From contig NZ_NCSY01000002.1 of assembly GCF_002156875.1 (NCBI RefSeq), positions 372,001 through 436,000 of the forward strand: a stretch of 64,000 nucleotides of DNA. The letters are read 5' to 3'. Below the pieces are notes generated by a model that was given only the letters and a program-made list of their open reading frames with translations, did not search any database and was not told the DNA's origin. This document shows, piece after piece, positions 53,778 through 63,161 of the stretch. How positions within the stretch are numbered: position 1 is the first letter of the stretch; each line of letters begins with the position of its first letter. Source of the stretch: Bacillus sp. EAC (GTDB lineage: Bacteria; Bacillota; Bacilli; Bacillales; Bacillaceae_G). Made by a program: the position numbers and the translations under genes.

Positions 53778-55286
53778 CTATACACCTCGAATCCCTTGAA
53801 TGATAAAGTCCACCGATGATAAAATCATATCATTTACGAATGCTGGATAAACTCCAAGTAGTACAATTGCGACTACTAAAAGAATTGAAGCCACTGCTTC
53901 GCTCTTTGATAAATCAGTGAATGAAGAAACAAATTCACTAGTTTTTCCAAAGCTAAGTGATAAGATTGCTTTTAAAATATAGGCTGCAGTTAAAATAATT
54001 CCTAACGTACCTACTGTTGCAATAATTTTATGACTTTGGAAAAGGCCAACAAATGATAACCATTCTCCAACGAAACCAGATAAACCTGGTAAACCTAGAG
54101 AAGCCATACCACCAAACAATAGTAATCCTGCTATTCTAGGTGTCGATTTTGCTAAACCACTAATGCGATCAAAACTTGTTGAATCACCACGGTTTTCTAA
54201 CATGCCTACAAGTAAGAAAAGTAATGCTGCAATTAAACCATGTGATACAGATTGCAAAATTGCCCCTTGAATTCCAGCAGTATTCATTGCTGCTAGTCCA
54301 ATGATTACAATCCCCATATGTGAGAAACTAGAATATGCCAATACAGATCGTAGTTCTTTTTGGATTAATGCGATATACGCGCCATAAAGTAAATTTACTA
54401 CTCCTATAATCGCAAGTGCTACAGACATTTTTTCGAATTGATCCGGGAATATTCCTAGAGCAAAACGAATTAAACCATAAGTTCCGATTTTTAATAGGAT
54501 ACCAGCGTGAATGATTACAACTGCAGGATTTGCTTGTGTATGAACATTCACCATCCAACGATGAAATGGAAATAACGGTAATTTAATTGCAAATGCAATT
54601 AATAGACAGATTAATAACGTCATTTTTAGATTCTCTGAAATAGGACTAATTGTATCGTATCCCATTGGAATGATATTCGCCAAAGCAGAGTAATTTGTAG
54701 TACCAGTACGAGCAAACAGTACAGCAATTACAAATAATAAAAATGCTGATCCTAATCCGTTGTAAATCAGGAATTGATAACCCGCTCTTTCACTATCAAA
54801 ACGTCCCCATTTTCCAATTAAGAAGAACATTGGTACAAGCGTTAATTCAAAGAATAAGAAGAATAATACTAAGTTTTGAGAAGCAAATACACCATACATA
54901 CCTATTTGTAGGATAAATAATAGTTGGTAGAAGCCTCTTGAACCTTTATTAATTGAAAATGCTGCTATGACTGCTATTAATGAGATAATACCTGTTAGTA
55001 ACAGCATTACTAAAGCTAATCCATCAACACCTAGCTCAAACTTCACTTCAAATAATCTAGTTGAATTAGCAAAGAATTTACCAAATGAGAACCAGTTATA
55101 AGCGATATTCCAATCTTGTAAATTATGATTTTGACCTGCAATATAAGCAAGTCCTGTTAGAACGAATGATAATACTGATGTTACTAATGCCCAAAGTTTA
55201 TATGATGTCTTCGGAGCAAATGATACAAGTAACAGTCCTAAAAGAGGTGAAAAAACAACCCATAATAGAAATTGAGAATTCATCAT
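53778..55286 (-). CDS. nuoM: NADH-quinone oxidoreductase subunit M
   Basis: A 502-residue antiporter-like complex I subunit. Key stretches are FFELTLVPMFFLIGKWG (conserved Glu), KLPLFPFHRWMVNVHTQA, KELRSVLAYSSFSHMG and GLPGLSGFVGEW. Its ATG overlaps the nuoL stop by four bases (ATGA), which fits tight stoichiometric translation. Full-length. Confidence 0.93.
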   Translation of the reverse strand: MMNSQFLLWVVFSPLLGLLLVSFAPKTSYKLWALVTSVLSFVLTGLAYIAGQNHNLQDWNIAYNWFSFGKFFANSTRLFEVKFELGVDGLALVMLLLTGIISLIAVIAAFSINKGSRGFYQLLFILQIGMYGVFASQNLVLFFLFFELTLVPMFFLIGKWGRFDSERAGYQFLIYNGLGSAFLLFVIAVLFARTGTTNYSALANIIPMGYDTISPISENLKMTLLICLLIAFAIKLPLFPFHRWMVNVHTQANPAVVIIHAGILLKIGTYGLIRFALGIFPDQFEKMSVALAIIGVVNLLYGAYIALIQKELRSVLAYSSFSHMGIVIIGLAAMNTAGIQGAILQSVSHGLIAALLFLLVGMLENRGDSTSFDRISGLAKSTPRIAGLLLFGGMASLGLPGLSGFVGEWLSFVGLFQSHKIIATVGTLGIILTAAYILKAILSLSFGKTSEFVSSFTDLSKSEAVASILLVVAIVLLGVYPAFVNDMILSSVDFIIQGIRGV

Positions 55287-57142
55287 AAGTTGTACCCTCC
55301 TTTCACAACTAATACTAATAAAATTAACGCTAGGCCTAATAAAGTAATAAAGCCGTATGTTTGAACTTGACCACTTTGAAGTCTTGAACCTATACCACCA
55401 ATACTACTCACAATTCCTTTAACTAGAAGCGCTATACCTTCGATAATAAATCGTTCAATTGCGTACATCACATGACCAATCGCAAACATTCCTTTTACAA
55501 TCGTTAAGTCATATAACTCGTCCACGAAATATTTATTAAGAAGGATTTCATAAAATAATCCGTTATCTTCTTGTTCCGTACTCTTCACTTTTCGTCCATA
55601 CATATTATAAGCAAGTGTAATTCCGGCAAGTGATACTAAAGTTGCGACAATCATAATCCAAACTGGTTCATGACTATGCTCAGTAATTGTAAATGGGACA
55701 CCATCCAATAAAAATTCATTTAAGTGGCGACCAAAGAATGGTGTATTAATATACCCTGCAAATATTGCAAGAATACCTAATAATGCCATAGGGATAACCA
55801 TTGATTTTGGTGACTCGTGAGCACCTTTTGTTTTTTCTTCGCCTGTGAAAACTAGGAAAAATAAACGGAACATATAAAACGATGTAAAAAATGCTGCTGT
55901 TAACGCAATAAAGAATAAAACATAATGTCCATTTGACCAAGCTGCAGCTAAAATTTCATCTTTACTAAAGAATCCTGATAATAAAGGAACACCCGTAATC
56001 GCTAGTGTACCGATTAAGAATAGGGTAGACGTCCATTTCATTTTATGACGTAACCCACCCATCTTAAAGATGTCTTGTGTATGAACTGCATGAATGACAC
56101 TACCCGCTGCTAAGAATAATAAGGCTTTAAAGAAAGCATGAGTTGTTAAATGGAAAATACTAGCCGTATATCCGCCTACACCTAACGCAAGCATCATATA
56201 ACCTAACTGGCTAACTGTAGAATAAGCTAATACACGCTTAATATCTCTTTGTACTAATCCAATACTTGCTGCAAAAATCGCAGTAAATCCACCAACAACT
56301 GCAACAACAGTTAATGCAGTTCCACTAGCAATAAAGATTGGATAAGTTGTTGCAACTAAGTAAACCCCAGCTGCTACCATTGTAGCTGCGTGGATCAAAG
56401 CTGAAACTGGCGTAGGACCTTCCATTGCGTCTGGAAGCCAAGTATGCAGTGGGAACTGACCTGATTTACCCATTGCCCCAATAAAAATTAGAATACCAAT
56501 AAGAGTTAACATGCCAGTACTTACTTGTCCACCTTGGATCACATTGAATATTTGATCGAAATCAAAACTCTTTGTTTTCCAAAATAAAAGTACCATTCCA
56601 ATGAATAAACCAACGTCCCCAATTCTTGTCATAATGAACGCTTTTTTTGCTGCTGCTTTCGCTTCTTCTTTATAGAAATAGAAACCAACTAGTAAAAATG
56701 AACCTAAACCAACTAATTCCCAGAATATATAAAGTTGTAGAATGCTAGGTGATATGACTAACGCAAGCATCGCAAATGTAAATAAACCAAGGTAAGCGAA
56801 GAACACCGTAATACGGTCATCCTCTTTCATATATGCCGTAGAATAAATATGTACCAATGTACTAACAAATGTAACGATGACTAACATCAACGCGTTTAGT
56901 GCATTTACTACATATCCTACATGAACATCAACATTTCCTATCGTTAACCAAGTATAAATTTGTTGCACTGTTTCCCCTTGTAGACGGTCAAATAAGACGA
57001 ACAAGGAGATGATGAATGAGATTCCTGTTAAAGCCGCTCCTAAAATCCCACTACTTTTCTTACCTTTTGTACCTGCTAATATTAATATTAGAAAGGAAAT
57101 TAGCGGAAGTACCGGAACAAGCCAAGCATACTGCATCATCAA
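55283..57142 (-). CDS. nuoL: NADH-quinone oxidoreductase subunit L
   Basis: A 619-residue antiporter-like subunit at the far end of the membrane arm, with the long lateral helix in the C-terminal part. Recognisable blocks are FWELVGLGSFLLVGFYFYK, GKSGQFPLHTWLPDAMEGPTPVSA (in two parts), KRVLAYSTVSQLGYMMLALG and a late C-terminal stretch from about residue 520. All proton-path residues appear in their usual blocks. Follows nuoK by 14 bases. Confidence 0.93.
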   Translation of the reverse strand: MMMQYAWLVPVLPLISFLILILAGTKGKKSSGILGAALTGISFIISLFVLFDRLQGETVQQIYTWLTIGNVDVHVGYVVNALNALMLVIVTFVSTLVHIYSTAYMKEDDRITVFFAYLGLFTFAMLALVISPSILQLYIFWELVGLGSFLLVGFYFYKEEAKAAAKKAFIMTRIGDVGLFIGMVLLFWKTKSFDFDQIFNVIQGGQVSTGMLTLIGILIFIGAMGKSGQFPLHTWLPDAMEGPTPVSALIHAATMVAAGVYLVATTYPIFIASGTALTVVAVVGGFTAIFAASIGLVQRDIKRVLAYSTVSQLGYMMLALGVGGYTASIFHLTTHAFFKALLFLAAGSVIHAVHTQDIFKMGGLRHKMKWTSTLFLIGTLAITGVPLLSGFFSKDEILAAAWSNGHYVLFFIALTAAFFTSFYMFRLFFLVFTGEEKTKGAHESPKSMVIPMALLGILAIFAGYINTPFFGRHLNEFLLDGVPFTITEHSHEPVWIMIVATLVSLAGITLAYNMYGRKVKSTEQEDNGLFYEILLNKYFVDELYDLTIVKGMFAIGHVMYAIERFIIEGIALLVKGIVSSIGGIGSRLQSGQVQTYGFITLLGLALILLVLVVKGGYNL

Positions 57143-57156
57143 ATTCCACCTCCTAG

Positions 57157-57471
57157 TTATCTTTTCAATGAATCTGCTTCATCGATATTGACTGTCTGAC
57201 GATGACGATACCATGCAATTAAGATTGCAACGCCTACAGCCGCCTCTGCAGCTGCTACTGATATTGTAAATAATGAAAATATTTGTCCTGTTAATGATGG
57301 AGTAACACCTAATTTACTAAATGCTACTAGATTTATATTTGCTGCATTTAACATTAACTCAATACAAATCAATACGATGACTGTATTACGTTTCGTTAAT
57401 GCTCCATATAGACCGATACAGAATAAGATAAGCGCTAAAAGAAGATAAGCATTTATTGGAACTGAATTCAT
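57157..57471 (-). CDS. nuoK: NADH-quinone oxidoreductase subunit K
   Basis: A 104-residue subunit with three membrane helices. It contains the two conserved membrane glutamates: [21 protein letters not shown] (first) and [16 protein letters not shown] (second). These belong to the proton channel nearest the quinone site. Overlaps nuoJ by four bases. Confidence 0.94.
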   Translation of the reverse strand: MNSVPINAYLLLALILFCIGLYGALTKRNTVIVLICIELMLNAANINLVAFSKLGVTPSLTGQIFSLFTISVAAAEAAVGVAILIAWYRHRQTVNIDEADSLKR

Positions 57472-57986
57472 TCCTTCGTACCCTCCTCTTTTGAATCATC
57501 AGACTTTGCTAAAATAATTGCTCCGACTAATGCAATTAATAATAAAACAGACATTACTTCAAAAGGCACTACATAATTAGAGAATATTTGTAATCCAATA
57601 TTCTTTGTATTATTCGTAGCTAAATCCACCTCAGTAGATTCGATCGATAGTCCATTAACTCCTAGAAACGTAACAATCCCAAATGCAACAACACCGATTA
57701 ATGCACCGATATTGCGCCAGTTTCTTTTTGGTTTTTCACTCTCGATATCATGTTTCGTTAACATGATTCCAAAAATCATTAAGATTGTAACCGCTCCAGA
57801 ATAGATCAGAATTTGTACAACAGCAACAAATTCTGCTGATAATAGTACATAAATACCAGCAATACTAATGAACGTTAATACAAGCGAAAGCATCATATGC
57901 ATAACTTTCGATGAATTTAACATCATGACTCCACCTAAAATTGCTGAAAGTGAAAGAAGAAAGAAAGCAACTACAAAACCATTCAT
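57468..57986 (-). CDS. nuoJ: NADH-quinone oxidoreductase subunit J
   Basis: A 172-residue membrane subunit with five helices. The third-helix block [26 protein letters not shown] (given here across its core) is the hallmark of NuoJ. The C-terminal tail is short and charged. Its stop overlaps the nuoK ATG and its ATG overlaps the nuoI stop, both by four bases. Confidence 0.92.
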   Translation of the reverse strand: MNGFVVAFFLLSLSAILGGVMMLNSSKVMHMMLSLVLTFISIAGIYVLLSAEFVAVVQILIYSGAVTILMIFGIMLTKHDIESEKPKRNWRNIGALIGVVAFGIVTFLGVNGLSIESTEVDLATNNTKNIGLQIFSNYVVPFEVMSVLLLIALVGAIILAKSDDSKEEGTKE

Positions 57987-58402
57987 GCTTTATTCTCCTT
58001 TCGAATGTTTTGATCATTTTCATCAAGCCATTGTAAATCTTTAAACAATTCATCACGTGAATATTCAGCTAGTTCAAAGTTATTTGTCATAATAATTGCT
58101 TCAGTAGGACAAACCTCTGTACATAAATCACATAGAATACAAATCTCAAAATTGATATCATATGTGTCAATAATTTTTCCTTTTTTCGTTGGATCCGGAT
58201 GTTTTTTTCCTGTTAAAGTAATGCAGTCTGTAGGACAAATTGCTGAGCATTGATTACAAACGATACATTTCTCAGGATAAAACTTTTGAATGCCACGAAA
58301 ACGATCTGGTAACGGAATCGGTTGATTCGGATAATCATACGTTACTTTTTCGCGTGTTAAATTTTGAAGCGTATATTTTAATCCTTTTACTAACCCAATC
58401 AT
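57983..58402 (-). CDS. nuoI: NADH-quinone oxidoreductase subunit I (2x[4Fe-4S])
   Basis: A 139-residue peripheral subunit with two ferredoxin-type clusters: CIVCNQCSAICPTDCITL and CILCDLCTEVCPTEAI, both complete C-x2-C-x2-C-x3-CP sets. It carries electrons towards NuoB. In complexes without NuoEFG it is a likely docking site for a ferredoxin-like donor, as in the chloroplast and cyanobacterial complex. The N-terminus has KGLKYTLQNLTREKVTYDYP. Confidence 0.94.
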   Translation of the reverse strand: MIGLVKGLKYTLQNLTREKVTYDYPNQPIPLPDRFRGIQKFYPEKCIVCNQCSAICPTDCITLTGKKHPDPTKKGKIIDTYDINFEICILCDLCTEVCPTEAIIMTNNFELAEYSRDELFKDLQWLDENDQNIRKENKA

Positions 58403-58433
58403 GACTCACACCCCTTTAGATTGGTCTTCTAGT

Positions 58434-59435
58434 TTAGTAGAATAAGCTTTTTACTAAAGCTGTTATCATAATATTTGCTAAAGAAACTGGTAATAGTACT
58501 TTCCATCCAAACTCCATTAATTGGTCTGCACGTAAACGTGGGAACGTCACACGAAACCAAATTAATAGATATAACACTGCACTAAATTTTAATGAGAACC
58601 AAACAGCACCTGGAATAAAATCTAAGAACACGATTGGCTTCCAGCCGCCTAAAAATAGAATCGTAATTAATGAACACATTGCAAAGAAGTAAACATACTC
58701 CGAAAGCATGAAGAATGCCCAACGGAAACCTGAAAACTCCGTATGATAACCTGCTACTAATTCTGATTCTGCTTCTGGTAAGTCAAATGGTGTACGATTT
58801 AATTCTGCAACTGCTGCTATTAAGAAAATAATAAAAGCAATCGGTTGAGTCACAATAAACCATACATTTTCTTGTGCATTGACAATATCATTTAAATTTA
58901 AGCTTCCTGTTAATAAAATAACGCCAAGAACACTCATTACTAATGGAATTTCATAAGAAATCATTTGGGCAGCTGCACGCATACCACCAATAAGTGAATA
59001 TTTATTATTTGATGCCCAACCCGCTGTCACGACTCCAACTGTTGTTAAGCCTGATACAGCAATGTAGTAAAGTAAACCAACACCAATATCAGCAAATTGT
59101 AAGTGCTCTGTAAATGGAAGTGTTGCTAAAACCATAAATGCAGGTGCAAATGCAATAACTGGAGCCAGAATAAATAGTGGCTTATCCGCTGCTTTAGGAA
59201 TTGTATCTTCTTTTAATAAAAGTTTTAATACATCGGCTACAGTTTGTAGTAATCCGTAGCGTCCCCCTACTTGGTTAGGACCAATACGTCCTTGCATAAA
59301 ACCCATTACTTTACGTTCGGAAAGAATCCCAAAAGTAACAAATCCCAGAACAACAAAAAGAAAAATAACGCCTAATCCTAAATAAATCAGAAAATTAATC
59401 CAAGTCGGTGTGCTTTGTAGTAGATTTTCAATCAT
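58434..59435 (-). CDS. nuoH: NADH-quinone oxidoreductase subunit H
   Basis: A 333-residue membrane subunit with eight helices that helps to form the quinone chamber. Conserved parts are GERK-like [45 protein letters not shown] and [19 protein letters not shown]. Its ATG overlaps the nuoD stop (TAATG) with GAGGTAGACGG before it. Confidence 0.94.
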   Translation of the reverse strand: MIENLLQSTPTWINFLIYLGLGVIFLFVVLGFVTFGILSERKVMGFMQGRIGPNQVGGRYGLLQTVADVLKLLLKEDTIPKAADKPLFILAPVIAFAPAFMVLATLPFTEHLQFADIGVGLLYYIAVSGLTTVGVVTAGWASNNKYSLIGGMRAAAQMISYEIPLVMSVLGVILLTGSLNLNDIVNAQENVWFIVTQPIAFIIFLIAAVAELNRTPFDLPEAESELVAGYHTEFSGFRWAFFMLSEYVYFFAMCSLITILFLGGWKPIVFLDFIPGAVWFSLKFSAVLYLLIWFRVTFPRLRADQLMEFGWKVLLPVSLANIMITALVKSLFY

Positions 59436-60535
59436 TAACCGTCTACCTCCCCAAGTACGATATCAATACCACCTAATATCGTAATTAAGTTTGCAATGTT
59501 TTCACCTTGTAATAACTTCGGAAGTATTTGTAAGTTATAAAAAGATGGACGTCTAAACTTCAAACGATAAGGTTCTTTCTTGCCATCACTTGCAATATAG
59601 CAACCGATTTCTCCACGAGGAGACTCAATTCTTACATAGCCTTCTCCTTTAGGAGCTTTAATGATCTTAGGAACTTTTGCCAAGATATCACCTTCTGCAG
59701 GGAATTGTTCGACAGCTTGTTCTAAAATCTTTAACGATTCTTCTATTTCTAGCATTCTACACATATAGCGATCCCATGCATCGCCAACAGTTCCTACTGG
59801 TACACTAAATTCAAAACGATCGTAAATTGAATAAGGTGCATCTTTACGTAAGTCATAGTTAACACCTGTACAACGAAGGTTAGCACCACTTAACGAATAA
59901 TTGATTGCTTCTTCTGCCGTATATGCTCCTACTCCTTTTACACGGTTAATAAAGATTTCATTTCCAGAAACTAGTTCATGGTATCCTTTTAACTGCTCTC
60001 TCATATAAGGAATAAACTCTTCTACTTTTTCAATCCATCCATCTGGCGCATCCCACTTAACTCCACCAACACGCATATAGTTAAATGTTAGACGTGCACC
60101 ACAAAGTTCATTTAAGAGATTTATGATCATTTCACGCTCACGGAATGCATAAAGGAATGGACTTACTGCTCCAATATCTAGTAAGTTTGTTCCCCACCAA
60201 ACTAAATGACTAGCAATACGACCTAATTCCATTGCGATAACACGTAAATACTCAGCGCGATCTGGAACTTTAATATCCATCATCGTTTCTACTGCATGAC
60301 AGATTACATAGTTATTTGTCATTGCTGATAAATAATCCATACGGTCTGTGTATGGAATAATTTGAGTATATTGTAGGTTTTCTGCGATTTTTTCTGTTCC
60401 TCGGTGTAGATAACCGATGACTGGTGTAGCTTCTTTAATGATTTCTCCATCAATCTTTAACACAAGACGAAACACACCGTGTGTACTAGGATGCTGCGGT
60501 CCGACATTTAATAGCATTTCTTCCGTACGAATCAT
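59435..60535 (-). CDS. nuoD: NADH-quinone oxidoreductase subunit D
   Basis: A 366-residue soluble subunit (49-kDa type) derived from the hydrogenase large subunit; it forms the quinone-binding site with NuoB. The N-terminus has [22 protein letters not shown] with the two histidines of the quinone loop; RGTEKIAE and [11 protein letters not shown] follow; the C-terminal end is LGEVDG. NuoC and NuoD are separate here, not fused. Encoded eight bases after nuoC. Confidence 0.95.
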   Translation of the reverse strand: MIRTEEMLLNVGPQHPSTHGVFRLVLKIDGEIIKEATPVIGYLHRGTEKIAENLQYTQIIPYTDRMDYLSAMTNNYVICHAVETMMDIKVPDRAEYLRVIAMELGRIASHLVWWGTNLLDIGAVSPFLYAFREREMIINLLNELCGARLTFNYMRVGGVKWDAPDGWIEKVEEFIPYMREQLKGYHELVSGNEIFINRVKGVGAYTAEEAINYSLSGANLRCTGVNYDLRKDAPYSIYDRFEFSVPVGTVGDAWDRYMCRMLEIEESLKILEQAVEQFPAEGDILAKVPKIIKAPKGEGYVRIESPRGEIGCYIASDGKKEPYRLKFRRPSFYNLQILPKLLQGENIANLITILGGIDIVLGEVDG

Positions 60536-60543
60536 GGCTTATC

Positions 60544-61905
60544 CTACACCCCCTCGTCAAATTGTACATAGTCTTTTCGTAGTGGATAACCCACCCAAGT
60601 TTCTGGTAATAGTATACGTTCTAATTTCGGATGCCCTATAAACTGAATTCCAAGTAAATCGTATGTCTCACGTTCAGGCCAGTTTGCACCTTCCCAAATT
60701 GTCGCAATACTATCTACCACAGGGTTGTCTCGATCAGCTTTTACCTTTAACGCGATTCCATGCTTACGTTTATATGAATAGATGTAAGAATAAACTTCCA
60801 TATAATCAACAAAATCAGTACCATGTAATCCCGATAAGTATGTAAATTCAAGCTGTTCATTGTTTTTTAAGAACTCTGCTACTTTAAAATAAGCATCTCT
60901 TTTAATTGTAAATGTCGGATCATGCTTAGAAAGGGTATTGATTGTTGCTTCCTCAATAACCTCTGATCCAAATTCTTTTTCAATTATTGCTTTCACTTCA
61001 TCTAATAAAGGTTGGTTATGAGATGGTTGTGCTTCCTCTGCTGAAACTACTGCATCGCCATCTGTTTTCCCTTTAGCTTTTGCTGCAGCAGCCGCTTTTG
61101 CTTTTGCAATCGCTATAGCCTTCGCTTTTGCTTTTGCCGCTTCATCATCTGAACCATCTGTTGAAGATTCCTCTCCACCTTCTGATGCTTTTTGTTTTGC
61201 CAATGCTGCTGCCTTCGCCTTTGCCGCTGCTACTGCTTTTGCTTTCGCTGCTGCAATTGCTTTTGCCTTTTCATCATCCGCACCTGCTTCAGAAGATACT
61301 TCTCCACCTTCTGATGCTTTTTGTTTTGCCAACGCTGCTGCCTTCGCTTTTGCCGCTGCTACTGCTTTTGCTTTCGCTGCTGCTAGTGCCTTTGCTTTAT
61401 CATCATCTGAAGCATCTTCTGAAGTTTCAGCTTCGCCTTCTAATGCTTTTTGTTTTGCCAACGCTGCTGCCTTTGCTTTTGCCGCCGCTACTGCTTTTGC
61501 TTTCGCTGCTGCTAACGCTTTGGCTTTGTCATCATCTGAAGCATTAACTGTAGCTTCCACTTCACTTGATGCTTGGACCTCATCATTACTAGTTTCATTT
61601 GATTCAGCTGTTTCTGAAGCTTTTTGCTTAGCAATTGCTGCTGCCTTCGCTTTTGCTGCCGCCACTGCTTTTGCCTTTGCAAGTGCAAGTGCTTTCGCTT
61701 TTTCATCTTCTGAATCTTCTTGCTTTGCTTCAACTATCGGTTCAACAACTGATTCTTCGGTTTGAACCGGTTCTTCGTTCGTCGCTTCTTTACTTCCTGA
61801 AGCTTCTTTTTCTGCATTTAATTGTTCCATTTTACGACGAGCAGCCTCTTTCGCACGTTCTGCTGCTTCTTTTTTTAATTGTTCTTTTGATTTTTCTTCG
61901 CTCAT
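60544..61905 (-). CDS. nuoC: NADH-quinone oxidoreductase subunit C with a long Ala/Lys repeat extension
   Basis: A 453-residue protein. Only the last 160 residues or so (from about 295) are NuoC (30-kDa subunit): [31 protein letters not shown] and GYPLRKDY are the family blocks. The first 65 residues are charged ([19 protein letters not shown]), and residues 66-290 are about five repeats of 43 residues built from [20 protein letters not shown] and LAKQKASEG with an acidic DDDK-type linker. This is expected to form long charged helices in the cytoplasm. Extended NuoC proteins are known in cereus-type Bacilli as far as I recall. The core looks functional. Confidence 0.92.
   Translation of the reverse strand: MSEEKSKEQLKKEAAERAKEAARRKMEQLNAEKEASGSKEATNEEPVQTEESVVEPIVEAKQEDSEDEKAKALALAKAKAVAAAKAKAAAIAKQKASETAESNETSNDEVQASSEVEATVNASDDDKAKALAAAKAKAVAAAKAKAAALAKQKALEGEAETSEDASDDDKAKALAAAKAKAVAAAKAKAAALAKQKASEGGEVSSEAGADDEKAKAIAAAKAKAVAAAKAKAAALAKQKASEGGEESSTDGSDDEAAKAKAKAIAIAKAKAAAAAKAKGKTDGDAVVSAEEAQPSHNQPLLDEVKAIIEKEFGSEVIEEATINTLSKHDPTFTIKRDAYFKVAEFLKNNEQLEFTYLSGLHGTDFVDYMEVYSYIYSYKRKHGIALKVKADRDNPVVDSIATIWEGANWPERETYDLLGIQFIGHPKLERILLPETWVGYPLRKDYVQFDEGV
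61036..61710 (-). repeat. 129-bp coding tandem repeats inside nuoC
   Basis: About five units of roughly 129 bases encode [20 protein letters not shown] followed by [14 protein letters not shown]-type sequence and an acidic linker. The three central units are nearly identical in DNA; the outer two are diverged. Reverse frames over this stretch give long Leu-rich or Ala-rich open frames that are by-products. Confidence 0.88.
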
Positions 61906-62420
61906 TTATTCGTCACCTGCTTCCCAGTTTTAGCTTCGTAACGAATTTTCTCTTTTAATTTATTAATTCCATAAATGAGAGCAGCTGGATTTGGAGGACA
62001 ACCCGGTATATAAACATCTACTGGGATGATTTGGTCAACACCTTTTACGACTGCATATGAGTTAACATAAGGTCCACCGGCCGTTGCACATGAACCCATA
62101 GCAATTACCCATTTAGGTTCAGGCATTTGATCATAAAGTCTTTTTACGATTGGCGCCATTTTTTTCGTTACTGTTCCAGAAACAATCATACAATCCGATT
62201 GACGTGGAGAAGTACGGAAAAACGAACCAAATCGGTCTAAGTCATAATGAGATGAGCCAACGCCCATCATTTCAATTGCACAACAAGCCAACCCGAATGT
62301 TAATGGCCATAACGAGTTACTTCTTGCCCAAGCTTTCACTTCTTCAAGTGTTGTGAAAAAAATATTTTTTTGGAGCTCTTCCATTTCTGCTACGGAGATC
62401 CCATCTAGCTTCATAACCAT
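61902..62420 (-). CDS. nuoB: NADH-quinone oxidoreductase subunit B
   Basis: A 172-residue Fe-S subunit holding cluster N2. Ligands are in [13 protein letters not shown] (the unusual CC pair), [10 protein letters not shown] and VPGCPPNP-type [15 protein letters not shown] 62420 is preceded by AAGGTG; another ATG at 62414 overlaps the nuoA TGA (ATGA), and the two cannot be separated here. The TTG at 62441 lies deep in nuoA and is less likely. The N-terminal part adds a helix ([14 protein letters not shown]). Confidence 0.93.
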   Translation of the reverse strand: MVMKLDGISVAEMEELQKNIFFTTLEEVKAWARSNSLWPLTFGLACCAIEMMGVGSSHYDLDRFGSFFRTSPRQSDCMIVSGTVTKKMAPIVKRLYDQMPEPKWVIAMGSCATAGGPYVNSYAVVKGVDQIIPVDVYIPGCPPNPAALIYGINKLKEKIRYEAKTGKQVTNK

Positions 62421-62779
62421 TTCAACACCTTCTTCTTCCAAGCATAAATAAGTCCAAGTAGGAGCATTAGAATAAAGATTATCATTTCAACAAAGGCAAA
62501 AAACCCGAGTTGATCAAATGCAACCGCCCAAGGATATAAGAAAACAGTTTCAACATCAAAAATTACGAATAATAGCGCAAAAATGTAATAACCAGCATGA
62601 AAGCGAACTTTTGCATCATGAAATGGTTCTATACCACTTTCATAAGTTGTTTTTTTCGCCTCAGTTGGTGCATGTGGTCTTAAAATCTTCCCAATAATTG
62701 AAAGTGCAACAACTGGAAGTGCAATTCCTATAATTAGAAACACAGCAACGATCACATAGTTATTTAAATAAGCATTCAC
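62411..62779 (-). CDS. nuoA: NADH-quinone oxidoreductase subunit A
   Basis: A 122-residue membrane subunit with three helices, the first gene of the operon. It has [19 protein letters not shown], the conserved loop that interacts with the quinone site, and the [20 protein letters not shown] helix with conserved acidic residues. Start is GTG with GGGGAGG about ten bases upstream. A promoter lies about 100 bases further up. Confidence 0.93.
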   Translation of the reverse strand: MNAYLNNYVIVAVFLIIGIALPVVALSIIGKILRPHAPTEAKKTTYESGIEPFHDAKVRFHAGYYIFALLFVIFDVETVFLYPWAVAFDQLGFFAFVEMIIFILMLLLGLIYAWKKKVLKWL

Positions 62780-62882
62780 GAAACTTGTCCCTCCCCTAAC
62801 TACAGAGCCCTACATTATATGTTTATTATAAATATAATGTATTTTTCATTAATTTTTATTTTTCAGTTTTGTAATCGTATCC

Positions 62883-62912
62883 ATTATAACAAATGTGGCA
62901 AAAACGTGTCGA
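62883..62912 (-). promoter_or_regulatory. Promoter of the nuo operon
   Basis: In minus-strand reading TCGACA (62907-62912), 18 bases, TATAAT (62883-62888). Five of six matches at -35 and a perfect -10; leader of about 95 bases to the GTG of nuoA. Confidence 0.6.
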
Positions 62913-63062
62913 TATTTATTGCTATTAATCCTAAAATTGAATAGTATCTTTCGAAAATATTTTCTACAGTATTTTAAATAGACATTTTTTATTTTTCACT
63001 TATAAAATCCTACCTCTTATATAATCTTATGTAATTATTAATATTTTATATCAGAATAGAAG

Positions 63063-63093
63063 TTATCCACAAATCCACAGAAAGTTATTCACA
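63063..63093 (+). other. Pair of DnaA boxes
   Basis: TTATCCACA (63063-63071, perfect) and TTATTCACA (63085-63093, fits TTATNCACA) on the same strand, 13 bases apart, with near-matches AATCCACA and TTTCCACAA beside them, in AT-rich DNA between the nuo operon and the exporter terminator. Confidence 0.55.
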
Positions 63094-63125
63094 TTTCCAC
63101 AATATTGCAAAAAGGTTTAATTGTC

Positions 63126-63161
63126 GAAAAAAAAAACCAGCTCTATCATGAGCTGGCTATT
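63126..63161 (-). terminator. Terminator after the DHA2 exporter
   Basis: In minus-strand reading AGCCAGCTCATGATAGAGCTGGTT followed by TTTTTTTT; strong, directly after the stop. Confidence 0.9.

Noticed and set aside
61128-61765. Long Leu-rich and Ala-rich open frames on the plus strand
   Set aside because: They mirror the Ala/Lys codon repeats of nuoC on the other strand; no ribosome sites, no family features.
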